Positions 52,859 to 61,760 of a stretch of DNA of 64,000 nt are shown here, one piece after another (position 1 is the first letter of the stretch; the number at the start of each line of letters is the position of its first letter). The notes beneath the pieces were generated by a model. That model saw nothing but the letters and a program-made list of their open reading frames with translations, ran no database searches and had not been told where the DNA came from. Source of the DNA: Paludibacteraceae bacterium (GTDB taxonomy: Bacteria > Bacteroidota > Bacteroidia > Bacteroidales > Paludibacteraceae); contig JAKSKV010000001.1 of the NCBI GenBank assembly GCA_024401555.1, positions 166,409 to 230,408 on the forward strand, given 5' to 3'. The position numbers and the translations under genes are program-made.

Positions 52859-54412
52859 ATGAAACTAAAATATGGATTTTTTGCGGCATCTGTAGCAGCT
52901 TTCGGAGCGCTCCTCTCTTCTTGCGAGGATAAGTGCGTAAGCTGTAACTGTGATGCTTTTCAAGTTGACTACATTGATAATGTAGATTCAACAGGTGTTG
53001 CGTTGAATGAGTTGTCTGCTGGTGCTACCGTTATTATCCACGGTAGTGGCCTCAGCACTTCCACTGGCGTATTCTTGGTAAACGGTGATGATTGGTACCC
53101 TGTAGAGTTGAACCCTACATTCGTTACCGATGAGGCTATCGTCGTTACTTTGAACAGTGATGCGGACATCCTCCGTACAGAGCAACTCGTAGTTAGAAAC
53201 GCTGGTGGTTGCGACCGTTATGTGGATATCGCAAAGCCAGTGCCTTCTCCATCTATCAAGATGTTCCGTTCAGAGTTCGTTCCTGAGGGTGGAAAATTGA
53301 GAATCGCCGGTAATGCTTTCTTGTCAGTTGGTGACGATAAGTTGAAGGTTTACTTCTTCGATGAGAACGACAACGAGATCGAGGCTACGTATGAGGTAAA
53401 GAACGACAACAAGGAGCTGATCGTGGATGTCCCTGCAGGTGTTGCAGACTCTAAGCCAGTTAAGCTTGTTAACCAATTCGGTGAGTGCTATTCTCCAATG
53501 TTGTTCCGTGATAAGAGAAATGTCTTCTTGGATTTCGACAACACGCTCGCATCTGACCTTCACGGTGCTTTGGATACCTTCTCTACTGATTGGAATGACT
53601 TCGTAAAGAGCTCTTCTAAGTTCGACAAATTCGAGGCTATGAAGAGTGCTATGGGTGGTATGCCAGAGGGTTGCGACGGTTACTACGCTGCTATTACCAC
53701 TCCAACAGAGTTCGGCTTCAACACAGATGAGATGGTTTATTTCACTCCTTACTCTCAAGGTATGGAGGAGAAGTCTTTGTTGGGCGAATGGGAGAACGAG
53801 ATGGATCTTGAGAAGATGGTATTGAAATTTGAGATTTTGATTCCAAAAGAGGTGCCTTTGGCTCAATGGTTCTACATCGTATTCTCTGCTTATGGTTCTG
53901 AGGATGACTTGTGTACTGAAAAGTATAAGAAGCCAGTTAACTGCGGTTACTTCAGCCGTGATATTACCAACCTTAACAGCTGGAATGAGGAGGCTCAAAC
54001 TTGCGAGGGTAAGGGAGACGGTACTGCAGGAGCTTGGTTGAATATGCCTACTTTGTCAGTTGACGAGTCTGCTGATAGCCCTTCAGGTTCTGTAAAGGAT
54101 CCATTCCACACAGATGGCGAGTGGATGACTGTCGCAGTTCCTTTGACAAGCGCTCAATTTAGATACAATATCTCTAAGTACAACTTGGTTACTGTTGATG
54201 CTTTGAAGTCTTGCGGTCAATTGACTAAGAGAGATATGTACAACATGTTGTTCCACGCTGAGGGTTCAGGTGGTCAAGATAAGACTACTCCTCAATTCGG
54301 TGGTAAGTTCTTCATGGCGGTTGATAACTTCCGTATCGTTCCTGACGATAAGGGTGGTGTCCGCTTTACTAAGTACTATGGAGCAACTCCAGCATCTAAG
54401 TATCCTTTCTAA
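52859..54412 (+). CDS. Surface glycan-binding-type lipoprotein with IPT/TIG-like domains
   Basis: 517 residues. A lipoprotein signal (FFAASVAAFGALLSSCEDKC) is followed by two IPT/TIG-like beta domains (LNELSAGATVIIHGSGLSTS and PEGGKLRIAGNAFLSVGDD). The large C-terminal domain, with NVFLDFDNTLASDLHG and FMAVDNFRIVP, resembles the carbohydrate-binding end of SGBP-B proteins. It is third in the susCD operon and would help capture the substrate. No glycoside hydrolase, sulfatase or peptidase lies beside it in this window, so the substrate is unknown. Confidence 0.8.
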   Translation: MKLKYGFFAASVAAFGALLSSCEDKCVSCNCDAFQVDYIDNVDSTGVALNELSAGATVIIHGSGLSTSTGVFLVNGDDWYPVELNPTFVTDEAIVVTLNSDADILRTEQLVVRNAGGCDRYVDIAKPVPSPSIKMFRSEFVPEGGKLRIAGNAFLSVGDDKLKVYFFDENDNEIEATYEVKNDNKELIVDVPAGVADSKPVKLVNQFGECYSPMLFRDKRNVFLDFDNTLASDLHGALDTFSTDWNDFVKSSSKFDKFEAMKSAMGGMPEGCDGYYAAITTPTEFGFNTDEMVYFTPYSQGMEEKSLLGEWENEMDLEKMVLKFEILIPKEVPLAQWFYIVFSAYGSEDDLCTEKYKKPVNCGYFSRDITNLNSWNEEAQTCEGKGDGTAGAWLNMPTLSVDESADSPSGSVKDPFHTDGEWMTVAVPLTSAQFRYNISKYNLVTVDALKSCGQLTKRDMYNMLFHAEGSGGQDKTTPQFGGKFFMAVDNFRIVPDDKGGVRFTKYYGATPASKYPF

Positions 54413-54436
54413 TCTAGGATAAACTTGATAAAAGAG

Positions 54437-54467
54437 GGGAGGGAATGAAAATTCTCTCCCTTTTTTT
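54437..54467 (+). terminator. susCD operon terminator
   Basis: GGGAGGGAAT (54437-54446), GAAA loop, ATTCTCTCCC (54451-54460), 9 of 10 paired, then seven T. Confidence 0.88.
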
Positions 54468-54476
54468 GTGATTTGT

Positions 54477-54506
54477 TTTGCATTTCAATTCTTTTGTCTA
54501 TCTTTG
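54477..54506 (+). promoter_or_regulatory. tRNA-Leu promoter
   Basis: TTTG (54477-54480), 18 bases, TATCTTTG (54499-54506), close to ideal for Bacteroidota, 15 bases before the tRNA. Confidence 0.7.
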
Positions 54507-54521
54507 CAGTACCAAAGTCAT

Positions 54522-54603
54522 GCGGATATGGCGAAACTGGTAGACGCGCCAGACTTAGGATCTGGTGCCGCGAGGCGTGTGGGTTCGAGTCCCTTTATCC
54601 GCA
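54522..54603 (+). tRNA. tRNA-Leu (anticodon UAG)
   Basis: An 82-base tRNA with acceptor arms GCGGATA and TATCCGC, discriminator A, anticodon arm CCAGA-CTTAGGA-TCTGG (UAG) and a long variable arm (GCCGCGAGGCGT) as in class II tRNAs. GGTTCGAGTCC forms the T arm. The encoded end reads ACC then G, so CCA is not fully encoded. A terminator follows. Confidence 0.94.
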
Positions 54604-54614
54604 CCGGTTTTTAG

Positions 54615-54656
54615 AAAGGTGGAAGGTTTGATAATCTTCCACCTTTTCTTTTTTTT
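54615..54656 (+). terminator. tRNA-Leu terminator
   Basis: AAAGGTGGAAG (54615-54625) and CTTCCACCTTT (54636-54646) pair perfectly, followed by a long T-rich tail. Confidence 0.88.
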
Positions 54657-54713
54657 CGCTATCTCCCAATTATTTTGTAAATTCGCTCCGTGAATTATAT
54701 AATTTGATGTAAT

Positions 54714-57365
54714 ATGGCCGAAGAGACGAATGAAAATAACTCCGAATTGGATGAATCCTTGAATGAAGAGAGTGCGATCACTTCATCTTCCTCCTACGAT
54801 GTGAAGCAATCGGAGGGTGAGGATGTTTTGCACCATATTCCTGGTATGTACAGGAGCTGGTTCTTGGATTATGCCTCCTATGTTATTCTTGAGCGTGCGG
54901 TTCCTCACTTGGATGATGGTTTGAAACCCGTTCAGCGTCGTATCCTACACTCCATGAAGGAGTTGGATGATGGCCGTTACAACAAGGTGGCCAACATCGT
55001 GGGAAACACCATGTCGTATCACCCGCATGGTGATGCCTCCATTGGTGGCGCTTTGGTCACGTTAGGACAGAAGGATCTTTTGATCGATTGTCAAGGAAAC
55101 TGGGGTAACATCCTGACGGGCGATAGTGCGGCGGCTCCTCGTTACATCGAGGCTCGCTTATCTAAATTCGCTTTGGATGTAGTCTTCAGCCCTAAGATTA
55201 CCGAATGGAAAGCCTCTTACGATGGCCGTAAGAAGGAGCCTATCACGCTTCCGATGAAGTTCCCGCTACTCTTGGCGCAGGGCGTTGAGGGTATCGCGGT
55301 AGGTCTCTCTTCCAAGATATTGCCCCATAACTTCAATGAAATCATCGACGCCGCCATTGCTTATTTGAATGGTGAGGAGTTTGAACTGTATCCTGATTTT
55401 CAGACCGGTGGTTTGATTGATGTTTCCCATTACAATGACGGTGAGCGTGGCGGTAAGGTGCGTGTCCGTGCCAAGATCAGCAAATTCGACAATAAGACCC
55501 TGATCATCAATGATATCCCTTACGGCAAGACCACGAATGTCTTGATTGAGTCTATTTTGAAGGCCAATGAAAAGGGTAAGATCAATGTGCGTAAGGTGGA
55601 GGATAACACCTCCGACCATGCGGAGATCATCATTCACCTCGAATCAAAGACCTCTTCCGACAAGACGATTGATGCGTTGTACGCCTTCACGGATTGTGAG
55701 GTGAGCATTTCGCCTTGCTGTTGCGTCATCAATGATCGCAAGCCGATCTTCACGAATGTATCTTCGATGCTTCGTATGTCGGTGGATCGTACCAAGGAGT
55801 TGTTGCGTCAGGAGTTGCTCATCCAGCGGTCTGAGTTGTTGGAGAAGTTGCATTTCTGTTCGTTGGAAAAGATATTCATCGAGGAGCGCATCTATAAGGA
55901 CAAGAAGTTCGAGGAGAGTAAGAGTGTGGATGCCGCTTTGGACCATATCGCCAATCGTTTGGAACCATTCAAGCCGTTGTTCGTCCGCGAAATCACGCGG
56001 GAGGATCTCCAACGCCTTTTGGAGATCAAAATGGCCCGAATCCTCAAATTCAATTCGGACAAGTCGGATGAGATGATCGCTGCTTTGAAGGAGCAGATTG
56101 CCGGCGTGGATTATAATTTGGAACATTTGGTTCAGTATGCGATTGGTTGGTACACCTCTTTGAAGAACAAGTATGGCGCTAAGCATCCTCGTATGACTGA
56201 GATCCGTAACTTCGAGACCATCGAGGCTTCGAAGGTCGTGGAGGCCAACGAGAAGTTGTATGTCAACTATGAGGAGGGCTTTGTCGGAACCTCCTTGAAG
56301 AAGGACCAGTTCGTTTGCAACTGTTCGGATATTGACGATATCATCATCATCCATAAGGATGGTAAATATCAGGTGATCAAAGTGCCTGATAAGAAGTATG
56401 TGGGCAAGGATCTGCTCCATGTCTATGTGTTCCGAAAGAATGATAAGCGTACCATTTATAACGTCGCTTACCGCGATGGAAAGAGTGGTTTCACCTATAT
56501 GAAGCGTTTCGCCATTACGGGTGTCTCCCGTGACAAGGAGTATGATATCACGCAGGGTACGCCGGGATCTAAGATCCTCTACTTCTCCGTTAATTTCAAT
56601 GCGGAGGCGGAGACGATTCATGTGGTCTTGAAACCAAGGTTGCGCTTGAAGGTTCCTTCCTTCGACCGTAATTTCGGCGATCTTGATATCAAGGGACGTC
56701 AGGCGATGGGTAATATCCTTACCAAGAATGAGGTGCAGAAGATTACCCTTAAATCGAAGGGATCCTCCACGTTGGGAGGACGCTCCGTGTGGTTTGACCG
56801 TGATGTCCTTCGCTTGAACTACAACGGACAGGGCGAACTTTTGGGTGAGTTCCAGTCTGAGGATAAGATTTTGGTGGTCAATTCCAAGGGTGAATACTAT
56901 TTGTCTGGTTTTGAGGATACCAACCACTTCGAGGAGGATATCAAGGTATTCGAGAAGTTTGATCCAGAGAAGGTCTGGACCGTCGCTTTGTTTGATGCCA
57001 ACGAGGGATATAAATATTTGAAGCGTTTCCGTTTTGAGGTGACCTCCAAACGTCAGAACTTTATCGGCGAGAACCCTAAGTCGCAGATGTTGTTGATCAC
57101 CGACACCTTCTATCCTCGACTCAACGTGGTATTTGGTGGTGCCGACGCCCATCGTGTTCCGATGGAGATCGATGCCGATGAATTTATCGGCGTGAAGGGT
57201 ATGAAGGCGAAGGGAAAGCGAATCCACACTTGGGAGATTCAGCGTATCGAGGAGTTGGAGCCTGTTCGTTTCCCTGAAAAGACGGAGTTGCCGGAAGGTG
57301 AACCGGAAGAGGAGGGCGACGGTGCGGACGATAATACGGATAACCCTCAATTGTCGTTGTTTTAG
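54714..57365 (+). CDS. parC: DNA topoisomerase IV subunit A
   Basis: 883 residues. After an acidic N-terminal extension (about 40 residues) come the GyrA/ParC motifs: DDGLKPVQRRILHSMKELDD, SYHPHGDASIGGALV and the catalytic tyrosine Y144 in APRYIEARLSKFA. A coiled-coil and a beta-pinwheel-like C-terminal region follow, ending in an acidic tail. With ParE it decatenates chromosomes. The GyrA-box is not evident, and the Bacteroidota ParC proteins are of this length, so I prefer ParC to GyrA. parE is not adjacent. Confidence 0.9.
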   Translation: MAEETNENNSELDESLNEESAITSSSSYDVKQSEGEDVLHHIPGMYRSWFLDYASYVILERAVPHLDDGLKPVQRRILHSMKELDDGRYNKVANIVGNTMSYHPHGDASIGGALVTLGQKDLLIDCQGNWGNILTGDSAAAPRYIEARLSKFALDVVFSPKITEWKASYDGRKKEPITLPMKFPLLLAQGVEGIAVGLSSKILPHNFNEIIDAAIAYLNGEEFELYPDFQTGGLIDVSHYNDGERGGKVRVRAKISKFDNKTLIINDIPYGKTTNVLIESILKANEKGKINVRKVEDNTSDHAEIIIHLESKTSSDKTIDALYAFTDCEVSISPCCCVINDRKPIFTNVSSMLRMSVDRTKELLRQELLIQRSELLEKLHFCSLEKIFIEERIYKDKKFEESKSVDAALDHIANRLEPFKPLFVREITREDLQRLLEIKMARILKFNSDKSDEMIAALKEQIAGVDYNLEHLVQYAIGWYTSLKNKYGAKHPRMTEIRNFETIEASKVVEANEKLYVNYEEGFVGTSLKKDQFVCNCSDIDDIIIIHKDGKYQVIKVPDKKYVGKDLLHVYVFRKNDKRTIYNVAYRDGKSGFTYMKRFAITGVSRDKEYDITQGTPGSKILYFSVNFNAEAETIHVVLKPRLRLKVPSFDRNFGDLDIKGRQAMGNILTKNEVQKITLKSKGSSTLGGRSVWFDRDVLRLNYNGQGELLGEFQSEDKILVVNSKGEYYLSGFEDTNHFEEDIKVFEKFDPEKVWTVALFDANEGYKYLKRFRFEVTSKRQNFIGENPKSQMLLITDTFYPRLNVVFGGADAHRVPMEIDADEFIGVKGMKAKGKRIHTWEIQRIEELEPVRFPEKTELPEGEPEEEGDGADDNTDNPQLSLF

Positions 57366-57387
57366 TATAGTCTAAATGGAGATGGAT

Positions 57388-57930
57388 ATGAAACACATAT
57401 TGTCTTTGATCATAACCTTCATCGCTTGTCTCTCCGTATGGGGCCAAAACCCATACGATAAGTATGAGAAGCTCTATGAGGGTTGTGTGGACGGAAAGGA
57501 GTCCACTATCTACGGAGGAACCTACGGTTCGTGGCCTCCAGAGATGAATGTGCCGGAGTTTCCTAATGGTGGAGATGTGGAGTTTACCCGCTTCATCTAC
57601 GAGAACCTTACCTATCCGGAGGTGGTCGAGGCGTACGACAGCCTCAACAACCCTATCTTGGCAAAGGGAACGGTGGCGGTACAGATTGTGATAGACCGTT
57701 GCGGAAGGGCGACCCGTCAGGAGATCATCCAGTCGGTAAACGGGGCGTACGATGAGGAGGCGATGCGCATCATGAATGGCTTGCCGGTATTCAAGCCGGC
57801 GGATTACAAAGGCGTCAGGGTAAAGTGCGCATTGATTGTCCCTGTGAACTTCATGCGAGACAAGATGCCGCCTCAACCGGAGGGGGATGTCATAGAGTTT
57901 GATGAAAATTATAATTTTGATGATTGGTGA
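57388..57930 (+). CDS. TonB C-terminal domain protein
   Basis: 180 residues from the ATG at 57388, chosen because the signal peptide (MKHILSLIITFIACLSVWGQ) starts there; in-frame ATGs at 57376 and 57382 are possible. The mature part has the TonB-C layout: GGDVEFTRFIYENLTYPEVV, AKGTVAVQIVIDRCGRATRQ, EEAMRIMNGLPVFKPADYKG and VKCALIVPVNF. There is no membrane anchor besides the signal, so it is a periplasmic TonB-domain protein rather than a full TonB. It overlaps the shikimate kinase start by one base (TGATG). Confidence 0.8.
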   Translation: MKHILSLIITFIACLSVWGQNPYDKYEKLYEGCVDGKESTIYGGTYGSWPPEMNVPEFPNGGDVEFTRFIYENLTYPEVVEAYDSLNNPILAKGTVAVQIVIDRCGRATRQEIIQSVNGAYDEEAMRIMNGLPVFKPADYKGVRVKCALIVPVNFMRDKMPPQPEGDVIEFDENYNFDDW

Positions 57931-58436
57931 TGAATAATAGATCTATTTTCCTAATAGGATATATGGGTTGCGGAAAGACGCATACAGGTACTCGTCTCTC
58001 CAAAAAGTATGGCATGGAATTCATCGATTTGGATGCCTATATAGAGAATCGTTTCCATAAAACCATCCCCCAAATTTTTGAGGAGAGAGGCGAGGAAGGG
58101 TTCCGTAAATTGGAACGTGCCATGTTGGAGGAGGTCTGCGCCTTCGAGAATGTGATTATCTCAACGGGTGGCGGTGCCGCTTGTTTCTTCGATAATATCG
58201 ACTTGATGAACCAAAGTGGCGAGACCGTTTACTTGAAGGCCTCCCCAGAAGGATTGTTTAAATTCTTGAAGGATGGAAAGGCCACCCGTCCATTGTTGAA
58301 GGACAAGAGCGACGACGAGTTGCTTGCCTTTATTGGCGAGGCCTTGGCGAAACGCGAACCTTTTTATATGCAGGCGAAACATGTCATCGACTCCATGGAT
58401 GAGTCGGATGTCTTGTTTGATGAATTGTTAAAGTAA
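57930..58436 (+). CDS. aroK: Shikimate kinase
   Basis: 168 residues from the ATG at 57930. Walker A GYMGCGKT (10-17), the shikimate-binding FIDLDAYIENRFHKTIPQIF and EEGFRKLERAML, and the STGGGAACF loop are all present. It phosphorylates shikimate with ATP in the pathway to chorismate and the aromatic amino acids. It is translationally coupled to the TonB-domain gene and precedes guaA by about 40 bases. Confidence 0.94.
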   Translation: MNNRSIFLIGYMGCGKTHTGTRLSKKYGMEFIDLDAYIENRFHKTIPQIFEERGEEGFRKLERAMLEEVCAFENVIISTGGGAACFFDNIDLMNQSGETVYLKASPEGLFKFLKDGKATRPLLKDKSDDELLAFIGEALAKREPFYMQAKHVIDSMDESDVLFDELLK

Positions 58437-58475
58437 ATAATTAAAATAAAACATAATTCTTAACTCTTGTTTTAG

Positions 58476-60269
58476 ATGGAGAAGATTATCGTATTGGATT
58501 TTGGTGGACAATATGCCCACTTGATTGCGAACAGAGTGCGCCGTTTGGGCGTTTTCACTGAAATATGTTCACCGACAGCCTCTGTGGAGGAGTTGGCTGG
58601 TGCGAAGGGTATCATCTACAGTGGAGGACCTTCCAGCGTTTATGCGGAGGATGCTCCTGAGTATAACCCTGAGATTTTGAATATTCCAGTACCTAAATTG
58701 GGTATCTGCTACGGACACCAGTTGATGGCTTCCCAACTGGGCGGAACCGTTCGCCCTGGAAAGGTGAAGGAGTATGGTATCGCGGACCTTCAATTGAAGG
58801 AGCCTCAACACCCATTGTTGAAGAATATTCCAGCCTCTTCTCCTATGTGGATGAGTCACGGCGACGCGGTAGAGAAGTTGCCAGAAGGATATAAAATCAT
58901 CGCATCTACCAAAGATTGCGAGATCGCTGCTGTGGCGAATGACAGCCGTAAGATTTATGGTATTCAGTTCCACCCAGAGGTGACTCACAGTAAGTTTGGT
59001 ATGAAGATATTGGATAACTTCATCGACATCTGTGGTTGCGAGCGTGCTTGGAACATGAAGAGCTATATGCCTTTGATCTCCGAGAAGATCAAGCGTGAGG
59101 TGGGCGACCGCAAGGTCTTCTTGCTCGTTTCTGGCGGTGTGGATAGCACCGTGGCCTTCGTCTTGTTGAATCGTGTGTTGGGCACCGATCGTGTGATGGG
59201 CTTGCACATCGACAATGGAATGATGCGTATGGACGAGTCGGCTAAGATCATCGACTTCTTGAAGGCGGAGGGAATGAACAACCTTCGCGTGGTGGACGCT
59301 ACCAACGCTTTCTTGAGCAGATTGGAGGGCATCACCGCTCCTGAGCAGAAGCGTAAGATCATCGGCGCTACCTTCTTGGTGGTGAAGGATGAGGAGATGG
59401 CCAAGTTGAACTTGGATCCAAAGGAGTGGATGATCGCGCAAGGAACCATCTACCCAGATACCATCGAGAGTGGAGGAACCAAGAATGCTGATTTGATCAA
59501 GACACACCACAACCGTGTGAAGGAGGTGATGGATTTGATGGAGCAAGGTTTGTTGCTCGAACCGTTGGCTGACCTTTACAAGGACGAGGTTCGTATGTTG
59601 GGCGAGGAACTCGGTATTCCTCACAACTTGGTATGGAGACACCCATTCCCTGGCCCAGGCTTGGGCGTGCGTCTGCTTTGTACCGACGGCAAGGGTGAAT
59701 TCGCAAAGGCGGAGGAAGTGCCTGGCTTGGCAGATTACTTGAAAGAAAACAATATTGAGGGAAGAATCCTTCCTATCAAGAGTGTGGGTGTGCAAGGCGA
59801 TGGACGTACCTATGCGCAACCATTCTTGTTGACCACACAAAACCTCACTTGGAAGCAATGCGAGAAATTCTCCACTGAGTTGGTGAACCGTTTCAAGGTG
59901 ATCAACCGTGTGATTTGGCAAGTGGGTGCAGCCTCAGACGAGGAGCCTAAATTGATCGCTCAATACGCTACCAAGGACAAGTTCGATACCTTGCGTAAGT
60001 TCGATAATATCTGTACCGAGTTTTTGCAGGAGAACGATTTGTACGAGTCTATTTGGCAGATGCCAGTCGTTTCAGTGCCTTTGACGGTGGCGAACAAACC
60101 ATGTATCGTGATGCGTCCGGTAAATAGTTCGGAGGCGATGACTGCCAACTTCGCGGAGATTGACCAAAAGTTGTTGGCTGGCCTATGGGGCAGATTCGTG
60201 GCAGAGGGCGCAGGTTCTTTGTGGTACGATGTGACACACAAACCACCAGGAACGATCGAGTGGGAGTAA
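58476..60269 (+). CDS. guaA: GMP synthase (glutamine-hydrolysing)
   Basis: 597 residues, about 70 longer than E. coli GuaA, as in a longer subgroup seen in some bacteria. Glutaminase domain: KLGICYGHQLM with C78 and the FHPEVTHS histidine/glutamate. The ATP-pyrophosphatase loop SGGVDST lies near residue 219. The C-terminus ends in HKPPGTIEWE, the dimerisation tail. It converts XMP to GMP. Its last 39 bases are repeated 3.6 kb downstream and seem to be an integration target. Confidence 0.96.
   Translation: MEKIIVLDFGGQYAHLIANRVRRLGVFTEICSPTASVEELAGAKGIIYSGGPSSVYAEDAPEYNPEILNIPVPKLGICYGHQLMASQLGGTVRPGKVKEYGIADLQLKEPQHPLLKNIPASSPMWMSHGDAVEKLPEGYKIIASTKDCEIAAVANDSRKIYGIQFHPEVTHSKFGMKILDNFIDICGCERAWNMKSYMPLISEKIKREVGDRKVFLLVSGGVDSTVAFVLLNRVLGTDRVMGLHIDNGMMRMDESAKIIDFLKAEGMNNLRVVDATNAFLSRLEGITAPEQKRKIIGATFLVVKDEEMAKLNLDPKEWMIAQGTIYPDTIESGGTKNADLIKTHHNRVKEVMDLMEQGLLLEPLADLYKDEVRMLGEELGIPHNLVWRHPFPGPGLGVRLLCTDGKGEFAKAEEVPGLADYLKENNIEGRILPIKSVGVQGDGRTYAQPFLLTTQNLTWKQCEKFSTELVNRFKVINRVIWQVGAASDEEPKLIAQYATKDKFDTLRKFDNICTEFLQENDLYESIWQMPVVSVPLTVANKPCIVMRPVNSSEAMTANFAEIDQKLLAGLWGRFVAEGAGSLWYDVTHKPPGTIEWE
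60231..60269 (+). repeat. Putative attachment site, copy 1 (3' end of guaA)
   Basis: The final 39 bases of guaA, from GTGACACACAA to the stop, recur at 63834-63872 with only two differences. The 3' end of guaA is a known integration target for genomic islands in several bacteria. Confidence 0.75.
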
Positions 60270-60288
60270 TTATTTGTTCTTTATTATA

Positions 60289-60316
60289 TTGGAGGCATCC
60301 GAAAGGGTGCCTCTAA
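60289..60316 (+). terminator. Hairpin after guaA, member A of a repeated hairpin family
   Basis: GAGGCATCC, a GAAA tetraloop and GGGTGCCTC form a nine-base stem about 20 bases after guaA. The T run is weak. Related hairpins (TTGGAGGC and GCCTCCAA arms) occur at 61501-61529 and 63908-63936. Confidence 0.6.
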
Positions 60317-60411
60317 TTGTATAGGATGGTGTCATGGTTTGATTATATTTGTAGAAAATAATTATTTGCGATTGGATGAAAACTAACGTGGTGGAAAACA
60401 TCAGAATACTC

Positions 60412-60882
60412 ATGCGACGAATCTTTTCCCTATTGATCTTGTTTTGCTCAATGACCTTTCCGTCATTTGCTCAAAATGTGCGAGATACGTTGTTGAACGA
60501 TTTTGAGTGGGATATCTATGACATGTACTATTCCGAGGCGTTCTGGAAACCTGAAACGGAGTCACAATTCAGGGAACTTGTTGATTTTATAGACAAGGTT
60601 GATACTTTTTTTGTGGTAGAAGCTCACACGGACATAAGGGGTTCTGAACAGTATTGCCTTAAGTTGTCAAATTCAGGGGCGTATTATTTTGGCTGGCAAA
60701 TAAAAAAGAGACTTAAGGATCCTGATAAAGTGATATTGACCATTGGATTTGGAAAGGGGAAGCCCTATATTGAGCATCCGCAAAGTGAAGTGGAACATGC
60801 ATTGAATCGTCGTTGGTTAGTGCGTTTCGCGACGGAGGAAGAGGTGCGAGCTCATAAGAAGGATAAAATGCTCTGTCAATGA
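60412..60882 (+). CDS. Secreted OmpA-like domain protein
   Basis: 156 residues from the ATG at 60412, which begins a signal peptide (MRRIFSLLILFCSMTFPSFA); an in-frame ATG at 60376 is less likely. The mature part has OmpA-C patterns: VVEAHTDIRGSEQYCLKLSN, a helix, VILTIGFGKGKPYIEHPQSE and NRRWLVRF. Such domains bind peptidoglycan. There is no barrel or anchor, so it is periplasmic or secreted. It is the first gene of the guaA-flanked island. Confidence 0.7.
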   Translation: MRRIFSLLILFCSMTFPSFAQNVRDTLLNDFEWDIYDMYYSEAFWKPETESQFRELVDFIDKVDTFFVVEAHTDIRGSEQYCLKLSNSGAYYFGWQIKKRLKDPDKVILTIGFGKGKPYIEHPQSEVEHALNRRWLVRFATEEEVRAHKKDKMLCQ

Positions 60883-60885
60883 TGG

Positions 60886-60915
60886 TTGACATTGTCTTGG
60901 AAAATACTATTTTTG
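60886..60915 (+). promoter_or_regulatory. Promoter of the DUF4160-DUF2442 pair
   Basis: TTG (60886-60888), 19 bases, TATTTTTG (60908-60915), 43 bases before the ATG at 60959. Confidence 0.6.
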
Positions 60916-60958
60916 TGTTTGTAAAACTATATGTTTAACACACTAACCAATAGAAAAA

Positions 60959-61201
60959 ATGCCTACGATTTTTATATTTTTCGGTTTGCGATTTATGTTC
61001 TATTCTGATGATCATGAACCAATTCATGTTCATGTGATTAAGGATGCTCATGAAGCAAAATATAATGTTGAAAAGATTGAACAGATATACAACCATGGAT
61101 TTAAGGTTCATGAGCTAAAACTGATAGAATCTGTCATTGAGGAGAATCGAGAGGTTATTATTGATCGGTGGAATAATTATTTTAAGAAGGATTGCCTATG
61201 A
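60959..61201 (+). CDS. DUF4160 protein
   Basis: 80 residues. It has the DUF4160 pattern: PTIFIFFGLRFMFYSDDHEP then IHVHVIKDAHEAKYNVE, with three clustered histidines, and HELKLIESVIEENREVI. This family is usually encoded beside DUF2442, as here, and the pair has been proposed as a toxin-antitoxin-like unit. The genes overlap by four bases (ATGA). No function is proven. Confidence 0.85.
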   Translation: MPTIFIFFGLRFMFYSDDHEPIHVHVIKDAHEAKYNVEKIEQIYNHGFKVHELKLIESVIEENREVIIDRWNNYFKKDCL

Positions 61202-61464
61202 TGACAATAAAGAGAGTATGGGTGGATGATAATGCGGTCTATGCGGAAACAGAGGACGGTAAGATGGCTAGTTATTTGTTTTCTCAGTGGCCAACGTTAA
61301 ACAACGCTACCCAGTCCCAACGAGAAGATTTCTTTCTTTCCTATTCAGGCATTCATTGGCCTCAATTAGATGAAGACCTTAGTTTTGAGGGAATGTTCTC
61401 TCAAGCGAACCTTTGCGGACATACAGTGGCGGAGGATTCGGTGGTTTATTTGTCGGATAAATGA
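61198..61464 (+). CDS. DUF2442 protein
   Basis: 88 residues from the ATG at 61198, which overlaps the DUF4160 stop. The family pattern is VWVDDNAVYAETEDGKMASY, then LFSQWPTL and the GIHWPQLDEDLSFEGMF tail. DUF2442 proteins are small, possibly DNA-binding, and partner DUF4160. A partial copy of this start region lies at 61535-61604, so the locus has undergone duplication. Confidence 0.85.
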   Translation: MMTIKRVWVDDNAVYAETEDGKMASYLFSQWPTLNNATQSQREDFFLSYSGIHWPQLDEDLSFEGMFSQANLCGHTVAEDSVVYLSDK

Positions 61465-61490
61465 TGATGTTTGAAATAATTAAGTAAGTC

Positions 61491-61538
61491 GAATGATAAG
61501 TTGGAGGCGTCTGATGAGGGTGCCTCCAATTGTTTTGA
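61491..61538 (+). repeat. Repeated hairpin B after DUF2442
   Basis: About 48 bases, including TTGGAGGC (61501-61508) and GCCTCCAA (61522-61529), are nearly identical to 63898-63945. It probably acts as a terminator and marks a module boundary. Confidence 0.7.
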
Positions 61539-61665
61539 TCGATGGAACAATTTTTTTTAAGAAGTAGTATCTATGATGACAATAAAGAAAGTATGGGTGG
61601 ACGACACCTATGAAGTGACGGGGGTGCAGAAGAAGGTTTCGAAGCAGAGTGAGAAGAAAGTCTGA
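61535..61665 (+). pseudogene. Partial duplicate of the DUF4160-DUF2442 junction
   Basis: 61535-61604 resembles 61161-61230: GATCGATGGAACAATT matches the end of DUF4160, and ATGATGACAATAAAG at 61573 matches the start of DUF2442. The copy encodes MMTIKKVWVDD and then diverges to a stop at 61665 (30 codons). It looks like a truncated second copy left by recombination. Confidence 0.65.
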
Positions 61666-61760
61666 ATATTTTGACACCACAGCCACATAACTTCGAGTCT
61701 CTTTTTTCAAGGGTCTCTTGGGGGAGGATTGGGTCACAGACTTCAGTTATTGTAATGATC

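Noticed and set aside
55644-57350. 568-residue minus-strand frame opposite parC
   Set aside because: A shadow frame of a GC-biased coding strand; the composition (many L, H, I, R) and lack of motifs argue against a gene.
58569-59921. 450-residue minus-strand frame opposite guaA
   Set aside because: A long shadow frame caused by codon bias in guaA; it is rich in H, L and Q and has no recognisable domain.
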